This document shows positions 35,932 through 44,917 of a stretch of 64,000 bases of DNA, one piece after another (the first letter of the stretch is position 1; every line of letters starts with the position of its first letter). Origin of the DNA: Pedobacter sp. KBS0701. GTDB lineage: Bacteria; Bacteroidota; Bacteroidia; Sphingobacteriales; Sphingobacteriaceae. The notes beneath the pieces were generated by a model. The model ran no database searches and was not told the origin of the DNA. It was given only the letters and a program-made list of their open reading frames with translations. The position numbers and the translations under genes are program-made. Location of the stretch: positions 2,046,001 to 2,110,000 of the forward strand of contig NZ_CP042171.1 in the NCBI RefSeq assembly GCF_005938645.2. The letters are read 5' to 3'.

Positions 35932-37521
35932 ATGGGAAACATAGTAGAACGTTTAACCAATTTAGATTACATCATCGTCATCGCATACCTCGTTATCCTG
36001 ATGATTATAGGGTACCGGGCCAGTTTTTCGAAAAAGAAGAGCGAAGATGAAACCTTATTTCTCGCCAATAAATCACTTAACTGGAGCAGCATCGGCTTTA
36101 ATATGTGGGGCACCAATGTAGGTCCGTCTATGTTATTGGCCTTTGCCAGTATCGGCTACAGTACGGGTATTGTGGCGGTCAATTTTGACTGGTATGCCTT
36201 TATATTTCTATTTTTACTCGCGATAGTTTTTGCTCCAAAATACCTCGCAGCAAAGGTGAGTACCATGCCCGAATTTATGGGCAACCGCTATGGCGATTCT
36301 ACTCAAAACATATTGGCCTGGTATGCATTGGTGAAGATTTTAATTTCCTGGTTATCGCTTGGTTTATTTGCAGGAGGCTTTTTGGTGAGGCAGATCTTAG
36401 GCATTCCCATGTGGCAATCTGTTACTGTTTTAGTCGCTTTTGCAGGCCTGTTTACCTTTTTTGGCGGATTAAAAGCTATTGCCAAAGTGAATGTTTTCCA
36501 GATGATTTTACTAATTGCCGTTTCACTTTCTTTAATGCTTTTAGGCTTAAACAAAGTTGGAGGCATTTCAGCACTTTATGCCAAAACACCACATCATTTC
36601 TGGAATTTGGTACAACCCGCCAGCGATCCCAAATACCCATGGTATGCCATTTTATTAGGCTATCCGGTTGCTGCTGTTGCTTTTTTCTGTACCGATCAGT
36701 CGATGGTACAATCGGTCTTAGGCGCTAAAAACCTAAAACAGGGTCAGTTGGGTGTGAGTTTTATCGGTTGGTTAAAAATCCTTTCCCTACCATTATTTAT
36801 TGGCACCGGTATCCTTTGTTATGTGTTATTTCCCGGCTTAAAAGATCCTAACGAAGCTTACATGACGATGGTAACCAACCTGTTTCCTCCAGGCATGAAT
36901 GGTTTGGTGATCGTGGTATTGATTGCCGTATTAGTGGGCACCATTGGTTCATCCTTAAATTCATTAAGTACTGTTTTTACCATGGATATTTATGTCAAAA
37001 AAATCAATCCACAGGCCAGTAATAAACAGATTATCAGCATCGGAAGATGGAGCGTTGTGGCTGGTTGTATATTTGCTGTTATTGTAGTGCTGGCGATCGA
37101 TAACATTAAAGGATTAAACCTATTTGATGTTTTTCAATCCGTTTTGGGTTTTATTGCCCCGCCACTTTCAGTAGTATTCCTGCTTACCGTTTTCTGGAAA
37201 AAAACCACGAGAAAAGCAGTAAACTTCACGCTTTCTATTGGCTCAATCTTGAGTTTAGGCATAGGGGTAACTTATCTGTGGATTTTGCCCTCAAACAAAT
37301 TTCCCTTTTGGCCACACTATTTAATGCTGTCCTTTTTCATTTTCGCCGGCTTATTGATCATTGCCATCCTGATTTCATTGCTGGATCGATCACCTAGCAT
37401 TTATACGGTTAATGAAGAACATCAGGCCAATATAGAAAAACCGGCCAAATCGGTTTGGATTTCGTGGATTGCTTTGGCTGTTGTAATGGTTGCACTTTAT
37501 ATCTTCTTTAACGGACATTAA
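35932..37521 (+). CDS. Sodium:solute symporter (SSS family sugar transporter)
   Basis: This 529-residue inner-membrane protein has about 14 predicted transmembrane segments and SSS-family features: the N-terminal IVIAYLVILMIIGYRAS helix, SIGFNMWGTNVGPSMLLAFA, MPEFMGNRYG, and the later NSLSTVFTMDIYVK. It resembles SglT-type sugar carriers. In Bacteroidetes loci such carriers import monosaccharides released by the enzymes, here perhaps rhamnose, galactose or a uronic acid. It follows the cytoplasmic oxidoreductase and precedes a GH78. No signal is needed and no operon overlap exists; repeats lie on both sides. Confidence 0.92.
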   Translation: MGNIVERLTNLDYIIVIAYLVILMIIGYRASFSKKKSEDETLFLANKSLNWSSIGFNMWGTNVGPSMLLAFASIGYSTGIVAVNFDWYAFIFLFLLAIVFAPKYLAAKVSTMPEFMGNRYGDSTQNILAWYALVKILISWLSLGLFAGGFLVRQILGIPMWQSVTVLVAFAGLFTFFGGLKAIAKVNVFQMILLIAVSLSLMLLGLNKVGGISALYAKTPHHFWNLVQPASDPKYPWYAILLGYPVAAVAFFCTDQSMVQSVLGAKNLKQGQLGVSFIGWLKILSLPLFIGTGILCYVLFPGLKDPNEAYMTMVTNLFPPGMNGLVIVVLIAVLVGTIGSSLNSLSTVFTMDIYVKKINPQASNKQIISIGRWSVVAGCIFAVIVVLAIDNIKGLNLFDVFQSVLGFIAPPLSVVFLLTVFWKKTTRKAVNFTLSIGSILSLGIGVTYLWILPSNKFPFWPHYLMLSFFIFAGLLIIAILISLLDRSPSIYTVNEEHQANIEKPAKSVWISWIALAVVMVALYIFFNGH

Positions 37522-37533
37522 AATTAGAAGGAT

Positions 37534-37577
37534 CGTCATTCCCAACCCGATAGCTATCGGGTCGATTGGGAATCTTA
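37534..37577. repeat. Palindromic repeat, CATTCCCAACC subtype (short copy)
   Basis: CGTCATTCCCAACCCGATAG folds on CTATCGGGTCGATTGGGAAT. It looks like a half copy of the element at 47591. Confidence 0.7.
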
Positions 37578-37611
37578 ATGGACAAATAAAAAAATGAAAG
37601 TAATAAATGAA

Positions 37612-37680
37612 CCACAGATGAAAAGGATACACACAATATAAAAATCCGTGTTTATCTGTGTCAATCTGTGGCTAAAAACT
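37612..37680. repeat. Inverted repeat CCACAGAT...ATCTGTGG before the second GH78
   Basis: CCACAGATGAAAAGGATACA on the left pairs loosely with ATCTGTGTCAATCTGTGG on the right, followed by CTAAAAACT. The right half repeats the element at 35859. It ends 7 bases before the gene start. Confidence 0.7.
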
Positions 37681-37687
37681 AAATAGT

Positions 37688-39853
37688 ATGAAAACCCTAA
37701 AAAAGCTAATGCTCCTCATCATTTTCAGTGGCTCCGTTGTTCAGCTCTTCGCCCAAAAAGCCTCCTGGATCTGGTATCCCGGCGATTTCGATATTTACAT
37801 GAGTAATGTAATGCAGAACCGCAGAACAGAAAGAGGCTCCTTTTTTCCTGTATTCTGGAAAATGGACAGTCACTATGTTTTGGTCGATTTTCATAAAGAA
37901 TTTAACCTTACGCAACCTGAAGAAGTTAAACTTATTGTAGAAGGCACCTATAATGTAAAAATTGATGGCCAGGCCATTCCCGGTTTTCCAAAAAGCATCC
38001 AAATTCCTGCCGGAAAGCATAAATTGAGCTTAAAAGTTTACAATCAGGCGCATGTTCCGGCAATTTTTGTACAGGGCAAAACTGTGGTATCAGACGAAAC
38101 CTGGCTCACCACTTTTGAAGACAAAGAATGGATTGACGCCAGCGGAAAAACCTCTGATAAATCGGGTACCACATTTGTTTCTGCCGGTTCGTGGAACTTA
38201 AACGATCCGAACCAATTGCCATCGCAATTTAAATTGCCCGTTGTCGCACAATCTGCGGTTAAATCAGAAAAAATTAATAACGGTGCAATCTCTGATTTCG
38301 GCAAAGAAACCTTTGGTTTTATAAAAGTACATGGCTTAAAAGGAAAAGGGAGCCTGAATATTTATTATGGAGAATCGAAAGAAGAGGCCTTATCTACCGA
38401 AAAATGTGAAACTTTAGACCATCTGGATATCGACCTCGCTCAGAAAAAGGATTCCATTATGCCGCTTTCCAAAGCCTTCAGATATGTGAATTTTCAACCC
38501 GGAAATGGTGTTTCTGCTGATTCCGTTTCCATGTTGTATGAATATGCTCCGGTAACCGAACGCGGAAGTTTTAAATCATCAGATGCAGAGCTCAATAAAA
38601 TCTACGATGTAGCCAAATACACCTTCCATTTAAACACAAGGGAGTTTTTTATCGATGGCATAAAACGCGACAGATGGGTTTGGAGCGGAGATGCTTATCA
38701 AAGTTACCTGATGAATTATTATTCGTTTTTTGATGCACCAACGGTAAAACGAACGTTGCTGGCTCAGCGTGGTAAAGATCCGGTAACGGCACACATCAAT
38801 ACCATCATGGATTATTCTTTCTATTGGTTTTTAGGGATTTATGATTACTACAAATTTACCGGCGACCAGAAATTTGTGCAGGATATTTATCCCCGTATGC
38901 AATCGTTAATGACTTATATAGATGGCAGAAAGAACAAAAACGGGCTATTAGAATGGATGCCGGGCGACTGGATTTTTATTGATTGGGCAGACAAATTGAG
39001 CAAGGATGGCGAGGTAAGTTTTGAGCAGTTATTATATGCCAGAAGTTTAGAAACCATGGCTTTATGTGCCAAATTAGGCAATGATGCGGAAGGTGCTTTA
39101 AAGTATGACCAGCAAGCAAAAGAACTGAAAGCAAAAATCTTTGAACTTTACTGGAATCAGCAAAAAAATGCCTTAGTGCATAGCCGAATTAACGATAAAC
39201 AGACTGATAACGTAACCAGGTATGCCAATATGTTCGGTATTTTCTTTGATTATTTTAGCCTGGAACAAAAATTAGCCGTTAAAGAAAATGTACTCTTAAA
39301 CGATAAAGTAGCCAAAATTACCACGCCTTACATGCGTTTTTATGAATTGGAAGCCCTTTGCGCCATGGGCGAGCAACCTTATGTATTGAAGGAAATGAAA
39401 AACTATTGGGGTGGCATGTTAAAATTGGGCGCCACTTCATTCTGGGAAGAATATAATCTAGATAAAATAGGCACTGAACACTTGGCGATGTATGGCCGTC
39501 CGTTTGGGAAAAGCCTTTGCCATGCCTGGGGAGCCAGTCCTATTTATTTATTGGGAAAATATTATTTGGGCGTTCAGCCAACCACACCAGGGTATGAAAC
39601 TTACACCATCGAACCAAATTTAGGTGGTCTGGCGTGGATTGAAGGCAAAGTGCCTACCGCTAATGGTGATATCGCTGTGTATTGCAGTAAAAAAGAAATC
39701 AGGGTTTCTTCTGCAACCGGAATTGGGAAATTAAGGATTAAAAGTAAATCGAAGCCAGTTGTTAAAGGTGCCGAAGTAAAAGAGCTTTCGAAAGGCGTAT
39801 TTGAAGTGATGATTGAAAAGGGCAGGGAATATGAGGTGAAGTATTCGCTTTAG
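37688..39853 (+). CDS. GH78-like alpha-L-rhamnosidase (second, compact)
   Basis: This 721-residue exported enzyme has a signal peptide ending LFAQ at about residue 23 and a GH78-type (alpha/alpha)6 barrel. The active-site block is DGIKRDRWVWSGDAYQS, the counterpart of the DCPQRxER block in longer members. The late acidic motif may be ATSFWEEYNLD. It lacks one of the N-terminal sandwich domains seen in the other two GH78 genes here, so it is about 200 residues shorter. Rhamnose release from rhamnogalacturonan is inferred from the family. It ends facing the IclR gene, with hairpins in the 150-base gap between them. Confidence 0.9.
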   Translation: MKTLKKLMLLIIFSGSVVQLFAQKASWIWYPGDFDIYMSNVMQNRRTERGSFFPVFWKMDSHYVLVDFHKEFNLTQPEEVKLIVEGTYNVKIDGQAIPGFPKSIQIPAGKHKLSLKVYNQAHVPAIFVQGKTVVSDETWLTTFEDKEWIDASGKTSDKSGTTFVSAGSWNLNDPNQLPSQFKLPVVAQSAVKSEKINNGAISDFGKETFGFIKVHGLKGKGSLNIYYGESKEEALSTEKCETLDHLDIDLAQKKDSIMPLSKAFRYVNFQPGNGVSADSVSMLYEYAPVTERGSFKSSDAELNKIYDVAKYTFHLNTREFFIDGIKRDRWVWSGDAYQSYLMNYYSFFDAPTVKRTLLAQRGKDPVTAHINTIMDYSFYWFLGIYDYYKFTGDQKFVQDIYPRMQSLMTYIDGRKNKNGLLEWMPGDWIFIDWADKLSKDGEVSFEQLLYARSLETMALCAKLGNDAEGALKYDQQAKELKAKIFELYWNQQKNALVHSRINDKQTDNVTRYANMFGIFFDYFSLEQKLAVKENVLLNDKVAKITTPYMRFYELEALCAMGEQPYVLKEMKNYWGGMLKLGATSFWEEYNLDKIGTEHLAMYGRPFGKSLCHAWGASPIYLLGKYYLGVQPTTPGYETYTIEPNLGGLAWIEGKVPTANGDIAVYCSKKEIRVSSATGIGKLRIKSKSKPVVKGAEVKELSKGVFEVMIEKGREYEVKYSL

Positions 39854-39855
39854 GC

Positions 39856-39880
39856 TAACGCTCGTTTCTAACGAGCGTTA
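39856..39880. repeat. Hairpin TAACGCTCGT...ACGAGCGTTA between convergent genes
   Basis: A 10-bp perfect stem with a TTCTA loop lies three bases after the GH78 stop. It lacks a T tract. Similar words follow (ATCGTTTACAAACGAT and CTCGTCAGGAAACGAG), so it looks like a repeat cluster that may still help termination. Confidence 0.65.
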
Positions 39881-39965
39881 AATAATTCATCGTTTACAAA
39901 CGATAAAATCGTTTAGCTATTGATGCACTCGTCAGGAAACGAGCGCAAACATTTTTAATTTAAAC

Positions 39966-39990
39966 CTCTCAGGTTTTAAAAACCTGAGAG
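39966..39990. repeat. Perfect hairpin repeat of the AGGTTTT-AAAACCT family
   Basis: CTCTCAGGTTT pairs with AAACCTGAGAG. The arms differ from the relatives at 18163 and 53770, but pairing is kept. Confidence 0.75.
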
Positions 39991-40003
39991 CAAAGGGTAG
40001 GGC

Positions 40004-40777
40004 CTAAACCCCAATCCTTTGTTCAATTTTTTTAACGCACTTCTGCGCTTCAGCGAGTATCACATCATTTTCGATCGCCTGATCTACATTAATTGCATTT
40101 AACATCGAAATGGTTAAACAGGCGATAATTCCATTATTACCATTGATTCCAATGGGTACCGAAAGATCGGTTACACCCGAAACCGAATCACTGTTTTTGA
40201 AATACGAACCCGTTTGCTGAATATCTTCCAATGAAGTCAGAAAATCTTCTTGCTGGGCTTTAGGGTATTTCTTGAAAATAGCATTGTTTTTTAAAGTGGT
40301 ATTTCGCTCATCCTCCTGCATGTAAGCCAATAAAACTTTCCCTGATGCGGTTAAAGGCAATGGGAATAAGTTTCCTTCTTCAATAGAAAGTGCAATCGGT
40401 CCCGGACTTTTAGCATGAATAATCACCATTACCTGGTTCATGTACAAAATACTCAAATGGCAGGATTGGCGGATGGTATTAGCCAGTTCTTCCAACGGAA
40501 ATTGTGCTGCTTTGCGTAACTCATCAATAGGTGAGTGCCTGTGCGAAAGGTAAAAAAGCTTTAGTGATAGCCTGTATTTACCTGAAACCTCATCGCGCAG
40601 AATGTACCCACGGCTTTCCAAACTCATTAACATCCGGTAAATTTCGTTCGGTGTTTTCTCTATTCCGATCGCAATTTCAGTTTGAGATAATGGGATAGAT
40701 TGTGCAGATAAATATTCCAATATATCAAGTCCCTTATCTAAAGCAGGGGCCTGGTACTTCGATTCCTTTTCGTTCAT
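40004..40777 (-). CDS. IclR-family transcriptional regulator
   Basis: This 257-residue regulator is the only gene on the minus strand. Residues of about 10-75 are a winged helix-turn-helix (PALDKGLDILEYLS, SQTEIAIGIEKTPNEIYRML, ESRGYILRDEVSGKYRL). The rest is the IclR effector domain (ASGKVLLAYMQEDE, GSYFKNSDSVSGVTDLSVPI). IclR proteins bind small acids and sugars such as aromatic acids, glyoxylate or keto-deoxy-gluconate (KdgR). It starts 270 bases from the divergent GH78 operon start, so it is a candidate to control that operon. Its effector is unknown. This is the only DNA-binding regulator in the window; no SusR-type, hybrid two-component or ECF regulator is present. Confidence 0.93.
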   Translation of the reverse strand: MNEKESKYQAPALDKGLDILEYLSAQSIPLSQTEIAIGIEKTPNEIYRMLMSLESRGYILRDEVSGKYRLSLKLFYLSHRHSPIDELRKAAQFPLEELANTIRQSCHLSILYMNQVMVIIHAKSPGPIALSIEEGNLFPLPLTASGKVLLAYMQEDERNTTLKNNAIFKKYPKAQQEDFLTSLEDIQQTGSYFKNSDSVSGVTDLSVPIGINGNNGIIACLTISMLNAINVDQAIENDVILAEAQKCVKKIEQRIGV

Positions 40778-40904
40778 ACAGGTTTAAATTTGGCTGTAGC
40801 GTAATTTTTACAATTTCAAACATACAAAATGCTTTCCTATTTATCGAGAGGAAGATTTTGTAATTTAAATACTAATATATGTTTTCATATTTAAAAAAAA
40901 CATT

Positions 40905-40912
40905 TATATTTG
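40905..40912 (+). promoter_or_regulatory. Candidate Bacteroidetes -7 element for the GH78-GH2 operon
   Basis: TATATTTG at 40905-40912 is a perfect match to the Bacteroidetes TAnnTTTG consensus, in the divergent intergenic region between IclR and the GH78 gene. A clear -33 TTTG element at the right distance is not obvious. The leader would be about 130 bases. Confidence 0.5.
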
Positions 40913-41047
40913 AATTGACACTGTTTTATTAATCAAATCATCCCAAAAATCGATTATTAATAAGATTAAGGTATCAATTAACCATTTATAAACCAAAATT
41001 AACCATTGCTTTTGCGTAAAAAATTCCGCAATGCTAACCAAAGGATA

Positions 41048-43807
41048 ATGAGCAGATTTCTGATTTTTTCTTGGCTTTATCTGTTGGCTATTCCGCTTTT
41101 CGCACAGGAGATTAAAGTGGTTGATCTGACTTGTGCTTATAGAAATAATCCTATTGGTATCGATTTACCTAATCCTAATTTAAGCTGGAAATTACAGTCA
41201 TCCAAACACAATGTGAGGCAAACCGCTTATCAGATTTTGGTTTCTAGTAATTCCACAAACCTGAAAAAGAACATTGGCGATATTTGGGATACTAAAAAGG
41301 TAAATTCTGCTCAATCTATACAGATCACTTACGAAGGTGCTAAGCTATTATCTACCAAAACATACTATTGGAAGTTGCGTGTTTGGGATAATTTCGGAAA
41401 CACATCAGAATGGAGTAATCAAGCCTATTGGCAAATGGGTTTATTAAAAACAGCCGATTGGAAAAACGCTAAATGGATTGCTTATGAGAAGCTCGCTGAT
41501 TCAAATGTAAATACGCTCCCAACCGATGGAAAAAAAGATAAATACAACGCCAATAACATTTTACCGATGTTCCGCAAAGCTTTTGCAGTAACTAAAACCA
41601 TAAAAAAGGCAACGGCTTTTATTTCTGGATTGGGTCATTTCGAAATGAGTTTAAATGGCGAAAAAGTTGGCGATGATTTTCTTGCACCCGGCTGGACAAA
41701 ATACTACAAAGAAGCTTTATATGTTAGCTATGATATCACTAAACAGCTTAAAAAGGGCAAAAATGCTATCGGTGTAATGCTAGGTAATGGTTTCTATTAT
41801 GTTCCGCCGGTTAAGGAGAGATACAGAAAATTAAAGGTGGCTTTTGGTTATCCAAAAATGATCTGCCGCGTGTTGGTAGAATATACCGATGGAAGTTTTA
41901 CAAATATTATCAGTGATCAGAGCTGGAAAACCGCTCCATCGCCGGTTACTTTTTCGAGTATTTATGGTGGAGAAGATTATAATTCCAGCCTGGAACAAAA
42001 AGGCTGGAATTTAAGCAGTTTTAATGATAAAAACTGGAAAGCTGCCTTATTGGTTGATGGACCAAAGCTAAATGCACAAAAAGAAGAACCTGTTAAAATT
42101 TTCGAAAATTTCTCTGCTCAAAACATCACTGCCATAGCCAATAGCGAATGGGTTTATGATATGGGGCAAAATGCTTCGGCCATTATCGAGCTAAAAGTAC
42201 GTGGTAAAAAAGGCGATACCATCCGCATTACACCTGCCGAATTATTGAAAGCCGATGGTTCAGTTACGCAAAAAAATATCGGTGGTCCATCTTATTTCAC
42301 TTACATTTTAAAAGGCGGTGGTTTAGAAACCTGGCGACCAAGATTCTTTTATACCGGATTTCGTTACCTGCAGGTTAAAGGAGCTGTCCCGGCAGGAAAA
42401 GAAAATGCCCATGGCAAAGCTATTATTGAAGATTTAAAAGCTTTACACATTAGAAATGCGGCCGAAAAGGTGGGTGATTTCTCCTCTTCGAACGATTTAT
42501 TCAATAAAACCTACAGTCTGATCGATTGGTCGATCAGGAGCAACATGGTGAGCGTATTTACCGATTGTCCGCACCGCGAAAAATTAGGCTGGTTAGAAGA
42601 ACTGCACTTAATGGGCAGCTCTGTACGTTACAATTATAATGCTGCACCGCTTTTCAAAAAGGCCTTGCAGGATATGAAAAACTCGCAGTTAGCCAGTGGA
42701 TTGATCCCGGAAATTGCACCTGAATATGTGAAATTTGAATGGGGCGGAGATATGTTCCGCGATTCGCCAGAATGGGGTAGTAGCAATATTTTAATGCCAT
42801 GGTACCTGTACCAGTGGTATGGAGATAAACAGGCTATGCTTGATTATTACCCGATGATGCAACGCTACATTAATTATTTAGGCACGAAAGCAAATAACCA
42901 TATTTTATCTCAGGGCTTGGGCGATTGGTACGATTTAGGACCAAAACCGCCGGGTGTTTCACAACTTACGCCAATGGGTGTTACCGGAACAGCGATTTAC
43001 CATTACGATTTAAAAATATTAGCGCAAATGGCCACACTTTTGGGTAAAAAGGCTGATGCGATGGCTTATTCAAAACTTGCCATTGAAGTAAGCAAAGCAT
43101 TTAACAACCAATTTTTTGATGCCAAAACAAAGCAATATGCAACGGGTTCACAGGCTGCAAATGCCATGGCCATTTATATGGGGTTAGTTGCAGAAGAGGA
43201 TAAAAAAGAAGTAATTGACAACCTGGTTAAAGATATCCGCGACAGGAAAAATAGTTTATCTGCTGGAGATATAGGTTACCGTTATGTGCTGCGTGGTTTG
43301 GAAGATGCAGGACGATCGGATGTGATTTTTGATATGAACAGCCGCTCGGATGTACCAGGTTACGGCATGCAGATCGCCAAAGGTGCTACTGCGTTAACGG
43401 AATCGTGGGCGGCTTTACCAACAGTTTCCAACAATCATTTTATGCTCGGTCATTTAATGGAATGGTTATATAGCGGTATTGGCGGTATTCGTCAGGCAGA
43501 AAATTCGATTGCTTTTAAGCAAATTAAAATAGAACCAGAAGTAGTGGGTGATTTAACTTCAGCCAATGTAAATTACAATTCACCTTATGGCAAAATATCC
43601 ACCAAATGGGAGAAAACAGATAAAAATTTCATGCTGGAAGTTAATATTCCGGTAAATACCAGGGCTGTAGTTTATTTTCCGGCATTGCCAAAAGGTGAAC
43701 TTTCAGAAGAAAATCATGCAGCATTTACCGATGCAGGGATCGAAAACGGCAAAACTAAAGTTGCCATAGGTTCAGGCTATTACAAATTTAATTTAAAGTA
43801 CAAATGA
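41048..43807 (+). CDS. GH78 alpha-L-rhamnosidase (third)
   Basis: This enzyme of about 919 residues has the full GH78 plan, beginning with VVDLTCAYRNNPIGIDLPNP. The active-site block is FTDCPHREKLGWLEELHLMG, and the C-terminal GATALTESWAAL carries a late Glu. The signal peptide is MSRFLIFSWLYLLAIPLFAQ. The frame is open to a TTG at 41006 that would add 14 basic residues; I prefer ATG 41048 because it gives a standard signal peptide. It opens an operon with the next two genes, overlapping the first by four bases (ATGA). It is divergent from IclR and probably controlled by it. Confidence 0.93.
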   Translation: MSRFLIFSWLYLLAIPLFAQEIKVVDLTCAYRNNPIGIDLPNPNLSWKLQSSKHNVRQTAYQILVSSNSTNLKKNIGDIWDTKKVNSAQSIQITYEGAKLLSTKTYYWKLRVWDNFGNTSEWSNQAYWQMGLLKTADWKNAKWIAYEKLADSNVNTLPTDGKKDKYNANNILPMFRKAFAVTKTIKKATAFISGLGHFEMSLNGEKVGDDFLAPGWTKYYKEALYVSYDITKQLKKGKNAIGVMLGNGFYYVPPVKERYRKLKVAFGYPKMICRVLVEYTDGSFTNIISDQSWKTAPSPVTFSSIYGGEDYNSSLEQKGWNLSSFNDKNWKAALLVDGPKLNAQKEEPVKIFENFSAQNITAIANSEWVYDMGQNASAIIELKVRGKKGDTIRITPAELLKADGSVTQKNIGGPSYFTYILKGGGLETWRPRFFYTGFRYLQVKGAVPAGKENAHGKAIIEDLKALHIRNAAEKVGDFSSSNDLFNKTYSLIDWSIRSNMVSVFTDCPHREKLGWLEELHLMGSSVRYNYNAAPLFKKALQDMKNSQLASGLIPEIAPEYVKFEWGGDMFRDSPEWGSSNILMPWYLYQWYGDKQAMLDYYPMMQRYINYLGTKANNHILSQGLGDWYDLGPKPPGVSQLTPMGVTGTAIYHYDLKILAQMATLLGKKADAMAYSKLAIEVSKAFNNQFFDAKTKQYATGSQAANAMAIYMGLVAEEDKKEVIDNLVKDIRDRKNSLSAGDIGYRYVLRGLEDAGRSDVIFDMNSRSDVPGYGMQIAKGATALTESWAALPTVSNNHFMLGHLMEWLYSGIGGIRQAENSIAFKQIKIEPEVVGDLTSANVNYNSPYGKISTKWEKTDKNFMLEVNIPVNTRAVVYFPALPKGELSEENHAAFTDAGIENGKTKVAIGSGYYKFNLKYK

Positions 43808-44916
43808 GAAAGATAAGCATCATGATTCTCCTTTTTGTTTGGGCTTTTAAATCAATCGCACAGCAAAATCAAACCATCTCTCCGGCAGAGATGGAAAAGA
43901 TTTACCAGGAAGTTAAAACGCCTTATAAATATGGCTTGGTAATGGTTCCTGAGGATAAAGACCATAAAATGGATTGTCCGACTGTGTTTAAAAAAGGTAA
44001 AGATTGGTACATGACTTACCTCATTTTTAGCGGTCGCGGTTACGAAACCTGGCTGGCAAAAAGTAAGGACCTGTTACACTGGGAAAATCAGGGAAAACTG
44101 ATGTCGTTCGCTGATGCAGGCAACTGGGACGATAACCAAAAAGCAGGCTACAATGCTTTGCTTGATATAAAATGGGGCGGAAGTTACAGGGTAAATCAAT
44201 TTGATGGTAAATATTGGATGTCTTATTTCGGGGGAAAAGAAAAAGGTTACGAAGTAGAGCCCTTATCCATCGGGATGGCTTATAGCGCTAAACACCCATC
44301 GGTTGTGCAGGAGTGGAACCGTTTAGACAAACCCGTTTTAAGTTCTCTGGATAAAGATGTACGCTGGTGGGAAAACCGCAATAAACTATTTAAAAGCACA
44401 GTGATTGAAGATCAGAAAAGATTAACCGGCCATCGCTTTGTGATGTATTACAATGCTGTGGGCGATTCACTGGCAAACAATAAAAAAACACGCTGGTACG
44501 AACGGATTGGTATGGCAGTTTCTGAGGACATGGTTCATTGGCAGCGGTTTAATAAAAACCCTGTCCTTCATCATCCTGTCGGTATAACAGGAGATGCTGT
44601 ATTACAGCAGATTGGCAAGTCTTATGTCATGTTTTACTTTGGAGCCTTTTGGCAAGACAGGAAAGGATCTTTCAACCGTTTCGCGGTTTCAAAAGATCTA
44701 GTAAACTGGACCGATTGGACAGGCGATAACCTGATTGAATCTTCAGAAAAATATGATGAACTGTACGCACATAAATCATTCGTTTTGAAGTATAAAGGTG
44801 TGGTTTATCATTTTTATTGTGCGGTGAACAAACAGGATCAGCGTGGAATTGCAGTAGCTACATCGAATGATTTAGGTAAAAGTAAGTTGGATTTTGTAAG
44901 CGAAATAAAGAAATAA
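43804..44916 (+). CDS. Exported GH43-like beta-propeller glycosidase
   Basis: This 370-residue exported protein (signal ending SIAQ at about residue 19) is a five-bladed propeller of the GH43/GH130-like type. Seen blocks are DCPTVFKKGKDWYMTYLIFS, GYETWLAKSKDLLHWENQGK, YYNAVGDSL and ITGDAVLQQIGKSYVMFYFG. The first Asp (in MDCPTVF) is where these enzymes place a catalytic or substrate-binding residue. I do not recognise a specific family number. It is translationally coupled to the GH78 gene through an ATGA overlap and is two bases from the GH2 gene. The three probably act on one side chain containing rhamnose and galactose; that is inference. Confidence 0.8.
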   Translation: MRKISIMILLFVWAFKSIAQQNQTISPAEMEKIYQEVKTPYKYGLVMVPEDKDHKMDCPTVFKKGKDWYMTYLIFSGRGYETWLAKSKDLLHWENQGKLMSFADAGNWDDNQKAGYNALLDIKWGGSYRVNQFDGKYWMSYFGGKEKGYEVEPLSIGMAYSAKHPSVVQEWNRLDKPVLSSLDKDVRWWENRNKLFKSTVIEDQKRLTGHRFVMYYNAVGDSLANNKKTRWYERIGMAVSEDMVHWQRFNKNPVLHHPVGITGDAVLQQIGKSYVMFYFGAFWQDRKGSFNRFAVSKDLVNWTDWTGDNLIESSEKYDELYAHKSFVLKYKGVVYHFYCAVNKQDQRGIAVATSNDLGKSKLDFVSEIKK

Positions 44917-44917
44917 C

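Noticed and set aside
41006..41047. A TTG start giving 14 extra basic residues for the third GH78
   Set aside because: ATG 41048 opens a standard signal peptide and is the simpler start.
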